NCBI GenBank assembly: GCA_930367205.1
Contig: OV884012.1
Coordinates: forward strand, 60,657,239-60,721,238
DNA from: Acanthosoma haemorrhoidale
Taxonomy: Eukaryota > Arthropoda > Insecta > Hemiptera > Acanthosomatidae
Length of the DNA stretch: 64,000 bases
Direction of reading: 5' to 3'
Position 1 is the first letter of the stretch; each line of letters starts with the position of its first letter. Below are positions 13,196-24,500 of the stretch, in pieces. A model generated the notes under the pieces. That model did no database searches and was not told the DNA's origin. It worked only from the letters and a program-made list of their open reading frames with translations. Both the position numbers and the translations under genes were made by a program.

Positions 13196-13689
13196 ATATT
13201 ATAAATATAGCAGTTATAATAATTTTGACTCGATCGTCATCGGGTTATTTATTAGTCAGAATTTTAGAAAGGCCAACTTAATCAATTTGTTGTTTCCTGA
13301 CAAAAATTTACTTTATTTATCAAAATTGAACCCTCAACCGCCAAACGCTCATATAGTATTAGATATGCGTGTATATAATATTCATGCCTAACTCCAACAA
13401 TTGTTGTTAATAACAATTTCAATAACATCTCCTTTTTTTTATTGTTATAAGGACCTGACTCTGGCATGCACGATATGTCGAACAGCCGTTTACAAATAAA
13501 TATGACAGTAAGCTAATATTTTTTTCGATTCTCAATCAAAACGCCTAATAAGGTCTGACGTTAACTATGAACTAACGGTTTAATGAAGGTCGCATGTTAC
13601 TTCATGGTCGATGTACAGCGTATCCATTCATCCGCGGAAAAACAAAATAATTAATGAAAAAAGAAGAGCATTAACGTTTTATCTACTGC

Positions 13690-13960
13690 CGAAATCCTCC
13701 TCTTTTGATTTCAGGTCAATCGCGGCCTACGCTGATACCTCCAAAGCTTAAGTCTGAGGCTTTAAACGCCCCTTCCAGAGATATTTGTCGAACTGTTCTG
13801 GATTGGCTGGGCTGAAATAAATAAGCTTTTCTACTTCCAGCTCTGCCTTCCCATTGGCCGATTAGTTTTTTTTTTTTTTCAACCAGTCCCTGGTCTCTGT
13901 GCTCTCTGGATATCAGGGATGGCGGAACCTCAAGCCCCGAATCCCCAGTCTCCATGTATG
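13690..13960. other. GC-richer island with internal poly-T
   Basis: A minus-strand frame (13716-13955) crosses this block, but it reads through a 14-base T run and has no recognisable domain. The block is unique within the window. It may be conserved non-coding sequence. Confidence 0.25.
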
Positions 13961-16099
13961 AACTTGATTCTTCAATAAACAGTTTCTATTATACTTAATC
14001 AATAATTCATTTTTTCATCAAAGCAAATACTAGATTCGATGCTCTGCTAGTGTGTATGTATGCCTTTATCTTGTCTATGGGTTTTCTGGTTATTGAAGTA
14101 AGATTTGAACCATATGAGTTCACCAACAGGTATTTAACCGTTAAACTCACGCATTAATCATTATTATATGTTTGTTTAACATTCATTAGCCCAGGTGAGT
14201 TACATGGGATATGCTTGCCTGTACACTCTCCTTTAGATGTTTCTGTGTTCGATTCTAATTATGTATTATCAGTTAACTTATTAACTTTCATAAGTACTAT
14301 CATAAGTACTAAGTCATCTCATAGGATGACGAGTTTTATATTAATTAATTAAACTCTAGTGTCCCTATAGAATAATATTTCACATTATAGTAAGATGATA
14401 CAGCCGAGATATTTTAGTACTAGTTTGTTGAATGGAATTGAAACTAAGTGGAAAGTAGCATATTGTCTCGAGTTTCAGCAGAGCACGCATGCCGGCAGCA
14501 AACTCTAATTTTGACATGATTAAAGTTATTTTGTATCTTTTCTAATGCTAATTTAATTTGAGTTATATTTTCAGAGATATATTAAAGGGACAAGGTCTAT
14601 CGACGTGTTAATTAGAGCAAGCGTTGCTTGGTAACCCTCACTTTTTTTATTTTATTTTTCGCTAATTCAAAAAGATTGGCATTTTTCCGTCATGAGCCTT
14701 AGTGTGGGCCCTGTCTCTGTCCATTCCAATAGGGGAAAAAATCTTTAGATTGACCAGGAATTGGTCCACTTTTTCATCTGCTGCTCTTTTGCAGTTAGCT
14801 CATGATGATGATCTTAATCAATTTCACTTTTTGCAACACTGAACGATCACAACTGAACAACCTTATTCCTGGTTATCACGAATGGTACTACACGAGACAA
14901 TGTAGCGCTTTTATTCTGGCCTACCTTAGAATTTGTAGAAAACTTTCTTTTAACTCAGAGTCAGTTACACGGTTTTACACAAGTCGAATTTTGGTTTCTT
15001 GTACCATCGCACCCTCTCCCCTCAGGTACCTCAGGCAGCGGTACAGGCATGCTAACTATGAATATCGATCAGTGAAGCACTTGGGTGTTGGTTAGTTAAT
15101 TGTGCTCGGTTGTCAGCTCCACTCCCTTCTGATGCACGTCCGCCTGTATCAAACATTATTCCTCCTCTGTTCTTGTTCCTCCCGTTCTCCATGGATTATG
15201 ACCTATGGGCGGAATCTCGGATGTTATAACTCCTTGAAAATAGTAATTGTTTTGAGGATAAGTCCCTTTGATATTTATTCTACAATATTTTAAAGTTTTT
15301 TTTTTTACCTCAATGTTCTCAATTAGGAAATTCATTTCTTTTATATATGCATACATAAACTAAACCAAGGAAGTAAAAATTTAAAATAACAATATATATG
15401 TCAGGGATCTTCCTACTAGGCTTCTTCAACATTTATTAAATAGTAAAATGTTACAGATAAGAAAAATTTTAAATTACTAAAGCATTAATACAATTAAAAA
15501 TACTATTTAAATCGGTTGGGACGTTTTAAATACGCTATTTGCTTCTTTGTTCGCAAGGATTTACTTCATTTACAACTAAACCACAAGAGAACCTAACTTA
15601 TTTTATTACAAAAGTGCTAAATGTCAAGCAAAAATATCGATAATCTTACTTATTGTATTATATTGTTCTTCAATGTTGTAATGTATCTCACACTTTCTAA
15701 TTAAAATCATTATTTTGTCATTTAGTTGGGTTTTTTATTAGTTTTTCTCACATGAAACATCTTGATCGTAAACCTCTCATCAAAGTAATAGTGAACAGTG
15801 TATTGGCGGTAAGACACCATTGTATTATTTCTGTATATATGTATTATGTTCATATTGTTGTTAAAAAAGTATTAAAAAGAAATTTATTTTTTGTAATATC
15901 TTTGAAATTATTTTTTCGTTAGTATGTTTAATGCGTCATCTTCAACCATGGGGGAATTTTCCGTTCCGTACTTACCGTTATTTTATAGTGACCAAAAAGT
16001 AATCAACATAGCTCGAGGAGTCGTGGATTAGGCATATATTTAATATTTCAGATCGATTGAATCAATTTTATGACAAACATAAAAACTCAAATTGAATCA
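13961..16099. other. Unique AT-rich sequence, no gene seen
   Basis: Short frames around 14802-15293 lack recognisable motifs. No repeat family member was found. Confidence 0.5.
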
Positions 16100-16620
16100 T
16101 CTTGGGACAAAAATACCTTCCAACAAGCAGACTGACGAAAGCCGTTCACCCACGAACCTCTCCCTTCCGGCTAAGAAATTAGGGTGTTGTTGCGCTACCT
16201 GTGTAGTTTACAACTCCGACTGATAGCGTCGCAGTAACCTTGTTGCACAACAGCTAACTGCCTTCTATTTATGCTGTGTGAAATCATCGAGAGAGTGATA
16301 ATGCGGGGAGGAAACCTTCCTTTTACGAAGTAGAGACACAGTTCCCATGGTTGCCACCATTGACGTCGACTAATGACATGTTTATCTCCAATTACTGCTA
16401 ATCACCGCTGTCACTTATTCTTCCTTATGCTGGCACCACTGGCGGAGGCGGAGCCAAGGCCGTCCTGCCAGCATCGTCCACTTAATCGACCCGGCTAGAG
16501 GGCCCATTTAAATTCAAATCCCAACTCATAGCCAAGAAGTTGAAAACTTCCAGTTATTTAGCAATTAACCTCTTTATTCCCGTTTCCCCACCGGTTGAAA
16601 GAATCCAATTTAGTTAGATA
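16100..16620. other. Candidate non-coding regulatory island
   Basis: About 500 bp of higher-complexity sequence between AT-rich flanks, with no long ORF and no repeat match. It carries clustered homeodomain-like and GATA-like words (TAATGACATG, TTTATCTCC, CCAATTACTGCTAATC at about 16370-16402). Such clusters are common in insect enhancers but also occur by chance in AT-rich DNA. The regulatory role is inference only. Confidence 0.25.
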
Positions 16621-17236
16621 GAGTTCGCCCATGACTGACTCTTTTCAATGATGAAAAAAACCCGCCGATTCAGTTCCATATTTTAGAGACTGTTGTAATG
16701 AACTTCTCTTGGAAGCATTCCTCCTCATGAATTTCATATTACAAATGAAAAATAAAATCTATTTATCAAAAAGTAGAACAGTCCTCTGTTTCGAATAGTA
16801 GGATCAATGTGATCTTAGAAAGAAATTGAATCCAAAACACATGATTTGATGTCATTATGCAGGTTCGATTCCTGGTTCATTCACTTTCTATATTCATTGG
16901 AAAATAAATATTACCAACAACGATGGGCTTGCATACCACCAATAGTAATTACTTGACACGATTTTCTTGATCTATCTTCTCCTATATGAACCGTTCCTAA
17001 TGCAACGACAAAGGCTTGACAACGAACTAACTTCTTCTATTTATAGTTATACTTGTTGTTTAAGCATCCTTACGCAATGCTTTTTCTTAAAAAAGTTCTA
17101 CGTTCGCACATCTAAGTCAACATCATAAATAGCAAGGTCATTGGTAATATGAAAACACATTATTGTCCATTGGATTTGCTTCCACAGAAGAAAGAATGCT
17201 TGTTTACTACCCATTAAATTCATAATAGCTCCATTG
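16621..17236. other. Unique sequence flanking the hAT element
   Basis: No gene is seen. A GGTTCGATTCC word at about 16862 resembles a tRNA B box but is not part of a foldable tRNA. Confidence 0.5.
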
Positions 17237-17405
17237 ATGTAGACCAGGTATGGGCAACCTTTGACATGTTATGGGCCAAACTTTAGTGTGCAAATACGTT
17301 CGCGGGCCGCGTTTAAAAGTAGTGCATTTTAAAGTAGTGTTCATAATTTTTAGCGATAGATATCAGTCAGCCATGAAATAATACGACAATGTTATTACAA
17401 CACAA

Positions 17406-17411
17406 TTTATT
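17406..17411 (-). terminator. Polyadenylation signal of the hAT transposase
   Basis: AATAAA on the minus strand lies about 105 bp past the stop codon and still inside the element. It is followed by a TG/T-rich stretch, as expected for a cleavage and polyadenylation site. Confidence 0.5.
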
Positions 17412-17514
17412 AAAATAACAAAATGAAATGAAAAAATAGGTACCTACAGCATTAAATTAAATCGTTAAATTTAGAATTGTTACAAACTACGAAAGTTAAA
17501 TAGCGACACCGAAA

Positions 17515-19320
17515 TCAATGAGACACTTGAGCTTGAATTTGGGAAACTAATTCATCGATGTTTGGATTAATTCCACTGGTACAAAGACGTAAAGAATTTT
17601 CCAAATTATCGTCAGTCAGCCTTGTACGATGTTTTGATTTATTAACTTTCATCAATGAAAAGAACTGTTCGCATTTATAAGTACTGCCAAACGCACAAAT
17701 CAATCTTCTTGCAAATTTTCTAAGCTGCGGAAAATGGTCTTCTTCGAGGTATTTTTTGTAGAAATCGCACAACTCCACGTCTTCAAATTTAGATTTTAGG
17801 AGTGAGTTTTCTTGAATCTCGATCAACTCCATTTGCAAGTGTATTGGAGCATTTTGTACATTACTTTTTGTTGGAGTAGCAAATAAATTGAAACAGTCTT
17901 CCATGTGTTTGAAATCGCTAAATCTGATCGAAAATTGCTCCGACAGTAACTTGAGTTCTTCAGCATATTGAGCGTAAGCAATATTTTCATACGCAGAGAG
18001 CGTGGTGAAATGGTAACTGTTACCAGACAGCATATGTGCCTCCCACAAGCGGATTTTGTTCTGAAACGCTTTCAAATGGCTGTACAAATCATTTACTAAC
18101 TGTCCTTGTTTTTGAAGTTTCAAATTTAAATCATTCAAATGGCCTGAAAGGTCGACAAGAAATGCTAAGTCACATATCCATTTTGCGTCACTCAATTCAG
18201 ATAGTGGTTTATCTTTTATTTGCATAAATTCTGCTATCTCATTTCTAAGCTCGTAAAACCGTTTCAGCATTTTCCCTTTGCTTAGCCATCTGACTTCACA
18301 ATAATATGTTACGTCGTCATACTCGGCTGATATTTCATCCAAAAACGCCTTGAACTGACGATGGTTAAGCCCTCGGGATCGAATAAAATTGATGGTTTTT
18401 ACTACCACATTCATAACTTTCTGGAGTCGAATGGACTTAGAACACAAGTTCTGTTGGTGGATAATGCAATGAAGGACTATCAAACCATCTTTTTGCACAT
18501 TTAATTCAGTTGCTTTTTCATTCAAAATTCCGATGAAACCTTTACGTAAGCCGACCATAGAAGGTGCACCATCTGTGCATACTCCAACTAATTTCGACCA
18601 TGGCAAGCCAAAACTTGTGAATACCTTTTGAACTTCATTAAAAATGTCCTCTCCTGTAGTGGTTCCTTTTAGCGGCTGTAAAGCAAGCAATTCCTCAGTA
18701 ATAGTGAATTCTTTATCAACACCTCGAATAAATATAGCCAGTTGAGCTATGTCAGACAAATCGGTGCTCTCGTCTAATGCTATGGAAAATGATTCAATAC
18801 CAGTCATACGGCCAGTCAATGTTGTTTTTATATCATTAGCCATCATTTCTATACGTCGTACAACGGTTCGTCTTGACAAACTAATTTTTTCAAATTCATT
18901 TTTCTTTTCAGGACACAAAACACTGCAAACTTCTGACATACACTCCTTGATAAATTCTCCTTTGGCAAATGGTTTCAATGACTTTGCCAATTTTGAACTA
19001 ACTATAAAACTAGCTTTCACAACATTATCAAGTTGTGTTCTTTGTCTATGAAATATTTGCTGCTGTTTTTCCAAATTTGCGGTAAGTTTCTGGATTTTGT
19101 CTTTTCTTATTTGTCCTGTCAGTGAGAGCAGCGTAGGATGCTTAGTTGAGTAATGCCTCTTTATATTGAATTCTTTCATCACCGAAATGGATTCATTACA
19201 CATCAAACAAATAGGCTTACCATTGTGCAAGATAAAGAAGAATTCTTCAGTCCATTTTTCTTGAAACTGGCGACCCTCTGCATCTACTTTTCGTTTCCTT
19301 CCACCAGACATCATTTTCAT
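17515..19320 (-). CDS. hAT-family transposase with BED zinc finger (GTF2IRD2/ZBED-like)
   Basis: A 601-residue protein from ATG to TGA without interruption. Its role is to bind the element ends and catalyse cut-and-paste transposition in the nucleus. The N-terminus has a basic GGRKRKVD nuclear-localisation-like stretch. It is followed by a BED-type finger with C38, C41, H56 and H61 after W23 and FFF at 27-29. The RNase H-like core shows the hAT catalytic pattern: D183 in IALDESTD, D250 in CTDGAPSM, and probably E551 in YKCEQFFSLM near the C-terminal dimerisation region (about 530-590). LHCIIHQQNLC and CEVRWLSKGKML are further typical hAT blocks. The style resembles the hAT lineage that gave rise to vertebrate GTF2IRD2 and some ZBED/FAM200-type genes; that placement is from recognition, not alignment. 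Length and motifs are intact, so activity is possible but unproven. The ATG at 19320 is used because it precedes the basic region and finger; M3 or M4 could also start. Confidence 0.95.
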   Translation of the reverse strand: MKMMSGGRKRKVDAEGRQFQEKWTEEFFFILHNGKPICLMCNESISVMKEFNIKRHYSTKHPTLLSLTGQIRKDKIQKLTANLEKQQQIFHRQRTQLDNVVKASFIVSSKLAKSLKPFAKGEFIKECMSEVCSVLCPEKKNEFEKISLSRRTVVRRIEMMANDIKTTLTGRMTGIESFSIALDESTDLSDIAQLAIFIRGVDKEFTITEELLALQPLKGTTTGEDIFNEVQKVFTSFGLPWSKLVGVCTDGAPSMVGLRKGFIGILNEKATELNVQKDGLIVLHCIIHQQNLCSKSIRLQKVMNVVVKTINFIRSRGLNHRQFKAFLDEISAEYDDVTYYCEVRWLSKGKMLKRFYELRNEIAEFMQIKDKPLSELSDAKWICDLAFLVDLSGHLNDLNLKLQKQGQLVNDLYSHLKAFQNKIRLWEAHMLSGNSYHFTTLSAYENIAYAQYAEELKLLSEQFSIRFSDFKHMEDCFNLFATPTKSNVQNAPIHLQMELIEIQENSLLKSKFEDVELCDFYKKYLEEDHFPQLRKFARRLICAFGSTYKCEQFFSLMKVNKSKHRTRLTDDNLENSLRLCTSGINPNIDELVSQIQAQVSH

Positions 19321-19455
19321 TTACTTATCGTTCGATAAACTTAATAAGAAAATAGGTATAATTAGTAAGCACTCAAGATGCACACAAAGTCACAAAGCAA
19401 ACTTATCACCACGGTAGCTCGAATAGGACTGAACTAAGTTCCGGCCATCCACCCG

Positions 19456-19465
19456 CTTATATAGG
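19456..19465 (-). promoter_or_regulatory. Putative TATA box of the hAT transposase
   Basis: The minus strand reads CCTATATAAG here, about 135 bp upstream of the transposase ATG. A start site some 30 bp downstream would give a leader of roughly 100 nt. This is motif evidence only. Confidence 0.45.
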
Positions 19466-19547
19466 CAAAATGAAGGAATGATCTAGAATCGTCTAGTGTA
19501 GAACAATACAATTGCGAAGCAATAATCCTTTGTTGCGCCGCCAGTGT

Positions 19548-19589
19548 GGCGGCAAACATCAATGGCTTTGAACTTTGATGTTTGCCGCC
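19548..19589. other. Perfect 15-bp stem in the hAT subterminal region
   Basis: GGCGGCAAACATCAA at 19548-19562 pairs with its reverse complement at 19575-19589 across a 12-base loop. Further CCGCCA words lie on either side. It sits between the right TIR and the transposase promoter, so it could be a transposase-binding palindrome or a hairpin affecting expression. No homologous stem occurs at the left end. Confidence 0.6.
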
Positions 19590-19769
19590 TCACTCTTTGA
19601 TGATCACCGCCACTCGGCTTGCTCGCTCACTTGATTCCATGAGTATGAGTAAGTAGTGTATTTTTTTTTTTTAAATTGGGTTTTTCAAAATGTCTCGCGG
19701 GCCGGATCAAATCTTACAGCGGGCCGGATCCGGCCCGCGGGCCGGCTGTTGCCCACATACGATGTAGAC

Positions 19770-20459
19770 ACTTAATATTAGTATAAACACTTTATTGTAA
19801 TACTGTTTGGCTTTGTTAGTTTGCTTTGACTCAGTGTACTGATCCAATCTATGAGACGTATTTTGTTTTCTCGCCTTTCGTCGCTTCCTCTTTCTTCGGA
19901 CAAAGTAATACAGTTCATAATATTTATGGGATATCCCTTCAGTGATGATACTGTTTGACAGCTGGAAATTTGGAAAATGCCTTTTTTATTTTCCATTTCT
20001 GGGTGTTATTTATTTTACACTGCTCACTCCCGTGCGTATCGTACCAAATGGTGGGATTTATTATGTGGGCGACTTCATTGTTTCATTTGTGATATGCAAT
20101 TTAGTTTTTTTTTCTACTCTTACGTTATGTATTTTAGACCGTTCATCTTATTTTTATTGGTTGTTTATAAGTTAACATTCTTATTTCTTGACAAAGAGGT
20201 CACGAGGTTGCATTTGTAAGCTCCGTGACAAGAATCAAGATTTGCTATTAAAAAGATAGTTTAATTGCCATTACCTCCAGTGTATATATACTCTCCTTTA
20301 TTCTTCCTGTATTCGTACAAATGTTCATTGCTCCTTTAAATCACTGGCATTTCTATGGTTCTCAATACCGATGATCATCTCTGCAATCAGAAGTGAGTCA
20401 TAAAAGTATGTTCCGTATATATAGGTAGGCGTGTTCTATACTTCTTTGTTACAGTACTG
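19770..20459. other. Unique AT-rich sequence, no gene seen
   Basis: T-rich reading frames (19942-20219) are low-complexity and hydrophobic by composition only. No gene is supported. Confidence 0.5.
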
Positions 20460-20700
20460 TTCTTTTTTCCCCCGAACACACGTGTTCCCGCCGTGTAATA
20501 CGGGCTGCTGTCGGGGACTGTACGGTGGGATGGAACTAATTGAGCTAGTAAAAGAAAGGGAGGGGGGGAGAGTTAAGATGTAGTAGCTTATGTGTGCCCC
20601 AGGCAGCTGGGACCCGAGCTAACATTGATTCATCCACACAGCTTCCTCATCGCCTCCGGACCAGCGAGGGTCAAGGAGGGGGGTGATCAGTTAATTCCAT
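20460..20700. other. GC-richer non-coding island
   Basis: A purine/pyrimidine-mixed block with CACGTG (about 20480), a GGGAGGGGGGG run (about 20558) and CAGCTG (about 20605). It has no ORF and no repeat match. It is a candidate conserved non-coding element, by composition only. Confidence 0.25.
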
Positions 20701-22498
20701 CTGACATCGTAAGTAGCACGCTCCTCCTAAGTTAAAAGAATGGTAGATAAAAATATATATGTATATATTTATTAATATGTCCTGGATTTTTGACTTTCTA
20801 AAATTTATTACATGTAATTTTAATTAAAAAATTCCGAACACGTGACCTCTCCTTTGGCCGAAGAGAGTGAGCCAGGTGGTGTTGAAAAGGGAAAGGTTAG
20901 TTCTCACCGGACTCACTGTTGTCTTGCCGGAAGGACGCACTCCCGTCCATAGTGATCTGTTATTATTATAAGTTATTGAAGAACAATTCTACTACGAAAT
21001 AAAGAAAATTTCCACTGTTGTTATTGTGGAGGGGGTCGCTACTAGAAATAGCACTTTAGCTGAAGAATCATTGGACATACCGACGACTAGAAGAAAAGTA
21101 GGGAACGAGGTATGTTACATATATTGAATTAGCATAACTTGTATACATTGTACAGGAGGTCTGACTACTTCAATAATTAACTAACTAACTTTGTGCTTAA
21201 CTCTACTTTTGAGAGCAGAGGAACCGGCTCAGATTAACTAAAGAAGGATGCTTGATTTTTATAAAATTCATTTATGGATGGCGTAAATAAAAACACACAC
21301 AGTACGTCGTCCATAAATAAATTTGGTGAAAGTCTGAAACACATTTCTTTATAATGGCTAAGTTTGGGCTCGCAACTTCAACTCTCTAGTAAGTATTCTA
21401 AAGTTAAATAAAATCCAAAGATGAATAAATGAAAATTAGCTGTAATCCCTTTGTCCAACACTAATAATGGAACTCCATGCCTCCTTAGTGTTGACAGTTC
21501 TAAGGGCCGATTGGGGAATCCTTGAGATGTGTATACATGCCGATCCCATATGAATGTAAACTGTAAATATGAATAAGTAAATAATGCTATAGTAAATGTA
21601 AATTTTTAAATATTTTATTAATACTATTTAACATAATACTAAAAAGATTTATTAAAAAAATAATAATACTTCTGATTTACATGTGACATGTATTTTTTTT
21701 TATATTTGTTTACGTTTCGTTTGTAATCAAAGTTTTGTTCGTCAAGACGCCTTAAATTTACAGTTATTAACTCTGTGATTATTCATTCATAATAAATGTT
21801 CTACGTTTATGATCGCGGATGGAATAAACATAAAAATTGTTTAGAAGCTTTTGATTGTTGATTGCTTACAACTTTTGATTGATGAGGTTACTATTAGGAG
21901 CAATCAAAAAAGGGTAATGGTTTGTCAGTGATTGTATAAACATTGGAAGCTTTGTGTTAACTTCTCGTTAGGATTTAATGAGCATTTGCTTCTGTTGAAG
22001 TCTAAAGGGGGTGGTATTAATTGTGGGTTACTTTAACTAGCAGTTCGAAGTTAGGAGATGAAAATTTTAAGACTAAAAAATGTCTTACCTTCGTAGGATG
22101 ATATCATGAGAAGGTAAAGAAAGTCCACATTTAGAAGGAAGAAGATGGCCTTAATAATCCCATCTTAAATCGCAAATAGCTGGTTTATCCTCTTTTTGTG
22201 TCTCTTATTTTCGATGGCTGTAAACAGTCTTATTCGGCTATTCTTAGAGTGGAATATTTACATATTTAGGTCAATGCTATCTTACTCCGTGAGAAAAGCG
22301 TAATAATATTTAAATTCAAACTTTGAATTTTCCGTTTTAGAGAGTATGAGACTTATCGTTCAACAACTCTTTTTTCATAAGCAGGCATACCTAGTACTTC
22401 TAGATACCTTACATAATTAAAATTGTTAAAAAAAATATTTTATCCCAACATAGCAATGAAGCAATACATTAAATATTTTATTTTTATTTTAAAGCAGC
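20701..22498. other. Unique AT-rich sequence, no gene seen
   Basis: No TIR, retroposon tail or credible ORF found. Confidence 0.5.
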
Positions 22499-22607
22499 TT
22501 TATTATGATAAAATTAAACCCTGCCACATTGGGCAATAAGTAATTGTGATAAATGTTTTCATTCATACCATGATTACTATTTTCATTCACTCGCTCATTC
22601 ATACTAA
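22499..22607 (-). repeat. Family A retroposon tail, copy A2 (truncated)
   Basis: Only the 3' 110 bp of the family is present, reading on the minus strand. The GAATGAGCGAGTGAATGA block, the TTACTTATTGCCCAATGTGG variant and the terminal signal (here CATAATAAAG) are recognisable. It is 5'-truncated compared with A4 and A6, as expected for target-primed reverse transcription. Confidence 0.75.
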
Positions 22608-24352
22608 TCAATCATAATAAGTAATATACACATATCGTACCGTCGCCTAAGTTGTGATACCACGTAAGTCCGAAAATTATTTAAATATTTTTTTTTGTTA
22701 ATAAGATAACCTTGCATTACCATTTGGTTCCAAATTTAAGGGGACCAATAAATAGATTAACCTTTAAAAATACATTTTTAAACAGTTTATCTTGTTTCTT
22801 GTAATGTTGTTTTCGGACTTAGTGGTATCACGGCATCTAAGTTCCACATATAACAAAAGGTGTAAGTTTGGTAACCCTAACTTAACTATTTTAAAATTAT
22901 TTTATATAAAAATGTATTACGTGGATAACAATATTGAAGTAATTTCTATTCTACTGGAATAGTTAGCGAAGAGCTGCACTGGAGGCTAATGGAGGGTAAT
23001 TCAGCATTGCTTAATTTGCTATTCAAAGAGACAAGGAAAACGTAGTGCATTTCGGAAAATTTATAGCCTTATTTTCTGACCTCGAGAAGTTTCCTCAGAC
23101 TACAATTGAACAGAAGTCAGCTCGGTAGCTCACAGTTGATATTTGAATGAGTGTTCATTCTATGTTTGAAATGTATTGCTTAAAGCATCTTTAAAACTTT
23201 TTTTTTTTACATATGAATACGCATATAAATTAGCACATAATTACATTGTTATTGTGTCATTTTACGTCGAAGCTTTAGGGCTAATTCGTAAAAACTAATA
23301 ATTTATTTAATCTCATAAATTATAGACGATGATACACAGCCGAACTTCACACGAGTAGCGTTAATTAGAATTTCAAACTTTTCCCTGATTGGCCCCCTGC
23401 GGCTGAGTTTGATTTAATAATTCATCCCTCAGCGTTATCATGCTCGCCCTTTGTTTTGGTAATGTTATGTTTGAATAGTTTGTATCATTTCCCAAACAAT
23501 AAACAAAAACCATTTTTGTCTATAAATTTGGATATTATATTAACAACTTATTTTAATTTTTTTTTTTATATAATATTGATATTACGTGACGTCTTCTTTA
23601 TTTTATTATTCTTGACTAGGTCTTTAGATCCAACTATCAAAATTTTAGAAATTTGTCGTTCTGTCTATAAACATATATATAACCTAGTTTGCATGACATT
23701 TATTTTTACCAGTTGAAAACTATTAATTTTGTAAACGAATCAATCTAATAAATATTATAAAAAAGTTAGCCGTTGTTAAATTAAAAATTTCTTTTCTCTT
23801 TTCCCGGAATTACTATTACCAGAGTTAGTGTTTTTCATACAATATCATCATGTTGATTCAGTTTAAACAAAATTACAAACCAAGGCCCATATTGTACTAA
23901 ATTGACTAATTATTTTTTATAATTGTAAACAAAATAAAGTCAATAACTTTGTCTTTTGTTTTATCTACGCGAAGGGTCCGAAAAGGCTCCGCTTGCGTAT
24001 GTGATGTCAGGGGGTCGAGGTGAGCATGAGCTGTTCCCGTAAATGCTCTTGCAGCACAACCCCCTCGGCCGAAAGATCTTCGGACAGTCGAAGGTAGTGA
24101 GTTTACATGTTAAATTATACCATGGCTGCAACGTCAATCAACGCGGTCAATCAATGTCAGATTATGATCAATCATTCAAAAACGTGGGTTACGATCAACT
24201 ACGTTGATACATAATACATATTTTCGTCAGATTACATACGTCGACTTAGTAACTCGGTAAATTTTCAATAAGCTTAGAGCGTTCGTACAACTAATATCAC
24301 AAACATAACAATATACTAATTTCTTGAGATTTTTTTTATATATATTGAAACA
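22608..24352. other. Unique sequence, no gene seen
   Basis: Mostly AT-rich, with a small GC-richer patch at about 23965-24100 (includes GGGGGTCGAGG). No gene or element could be supported. Confidence 0.5.
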
Positions 24353-24500
24353 TCTTTATTGTGCTAAAATTACAATCTGCCTCATTAGGCAATAAGTAAT
24401 AGTGATAAATGTTTTCATTCATACCACATTTACAATTTTCATTCACTCGCTCATTCATACTATATTTACAAACAGCCCAGAGACCTCCTAAATCCACTTT
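24353..24500 (-). repeat. Family A retroposon tail, copy A3
   Basis: Minus-strand copy of about 150 bp. It holds the GGAGGTCTCTGGGCTGTTTG, GAATGAGCGAGTGAATGA and TTACTTATTGCC-like blocks and a terminal CACAATAAAG. A T-rich stretch adjoins the 3' edge (about 24331-24340), possibly a decayed poly(A) tail. Confidence 0.75.

Larger units (their letters stand above)
17245..19761 (-). mobile_element. Complete autonomous hAT DNA transposon
   Basis: The element is 2,517 bp. Its left end is CAGGTATGGGCAAC; the right end reads CGTATGTGGGCAAC on the opposite strand (10 of 14 identical, with the last eight bases perfect). It is flanked by the 8-bp duplication ATGTAGAC at 17237-17244 and 19762-19769, the length produced by hAT transposases. 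Subterminal GCGGGCCGG words cluster at the right end (about 19697-19745) with one at the left (about 17300). It contains one open transposase gene (17515-19320, minus), a TATA-like box upstream and an AATAAA signal downstream. All parts needed for an autonomous element are visible. The end mismatches might reflect ageing or natural asymmetry. Confidence 0.95.

Noticed and set aside
16800..16890. GGTTCGATTCC word resembling a tRNA T arm
   Set aside because: The surrounding sequence does not form a cloverleaf.
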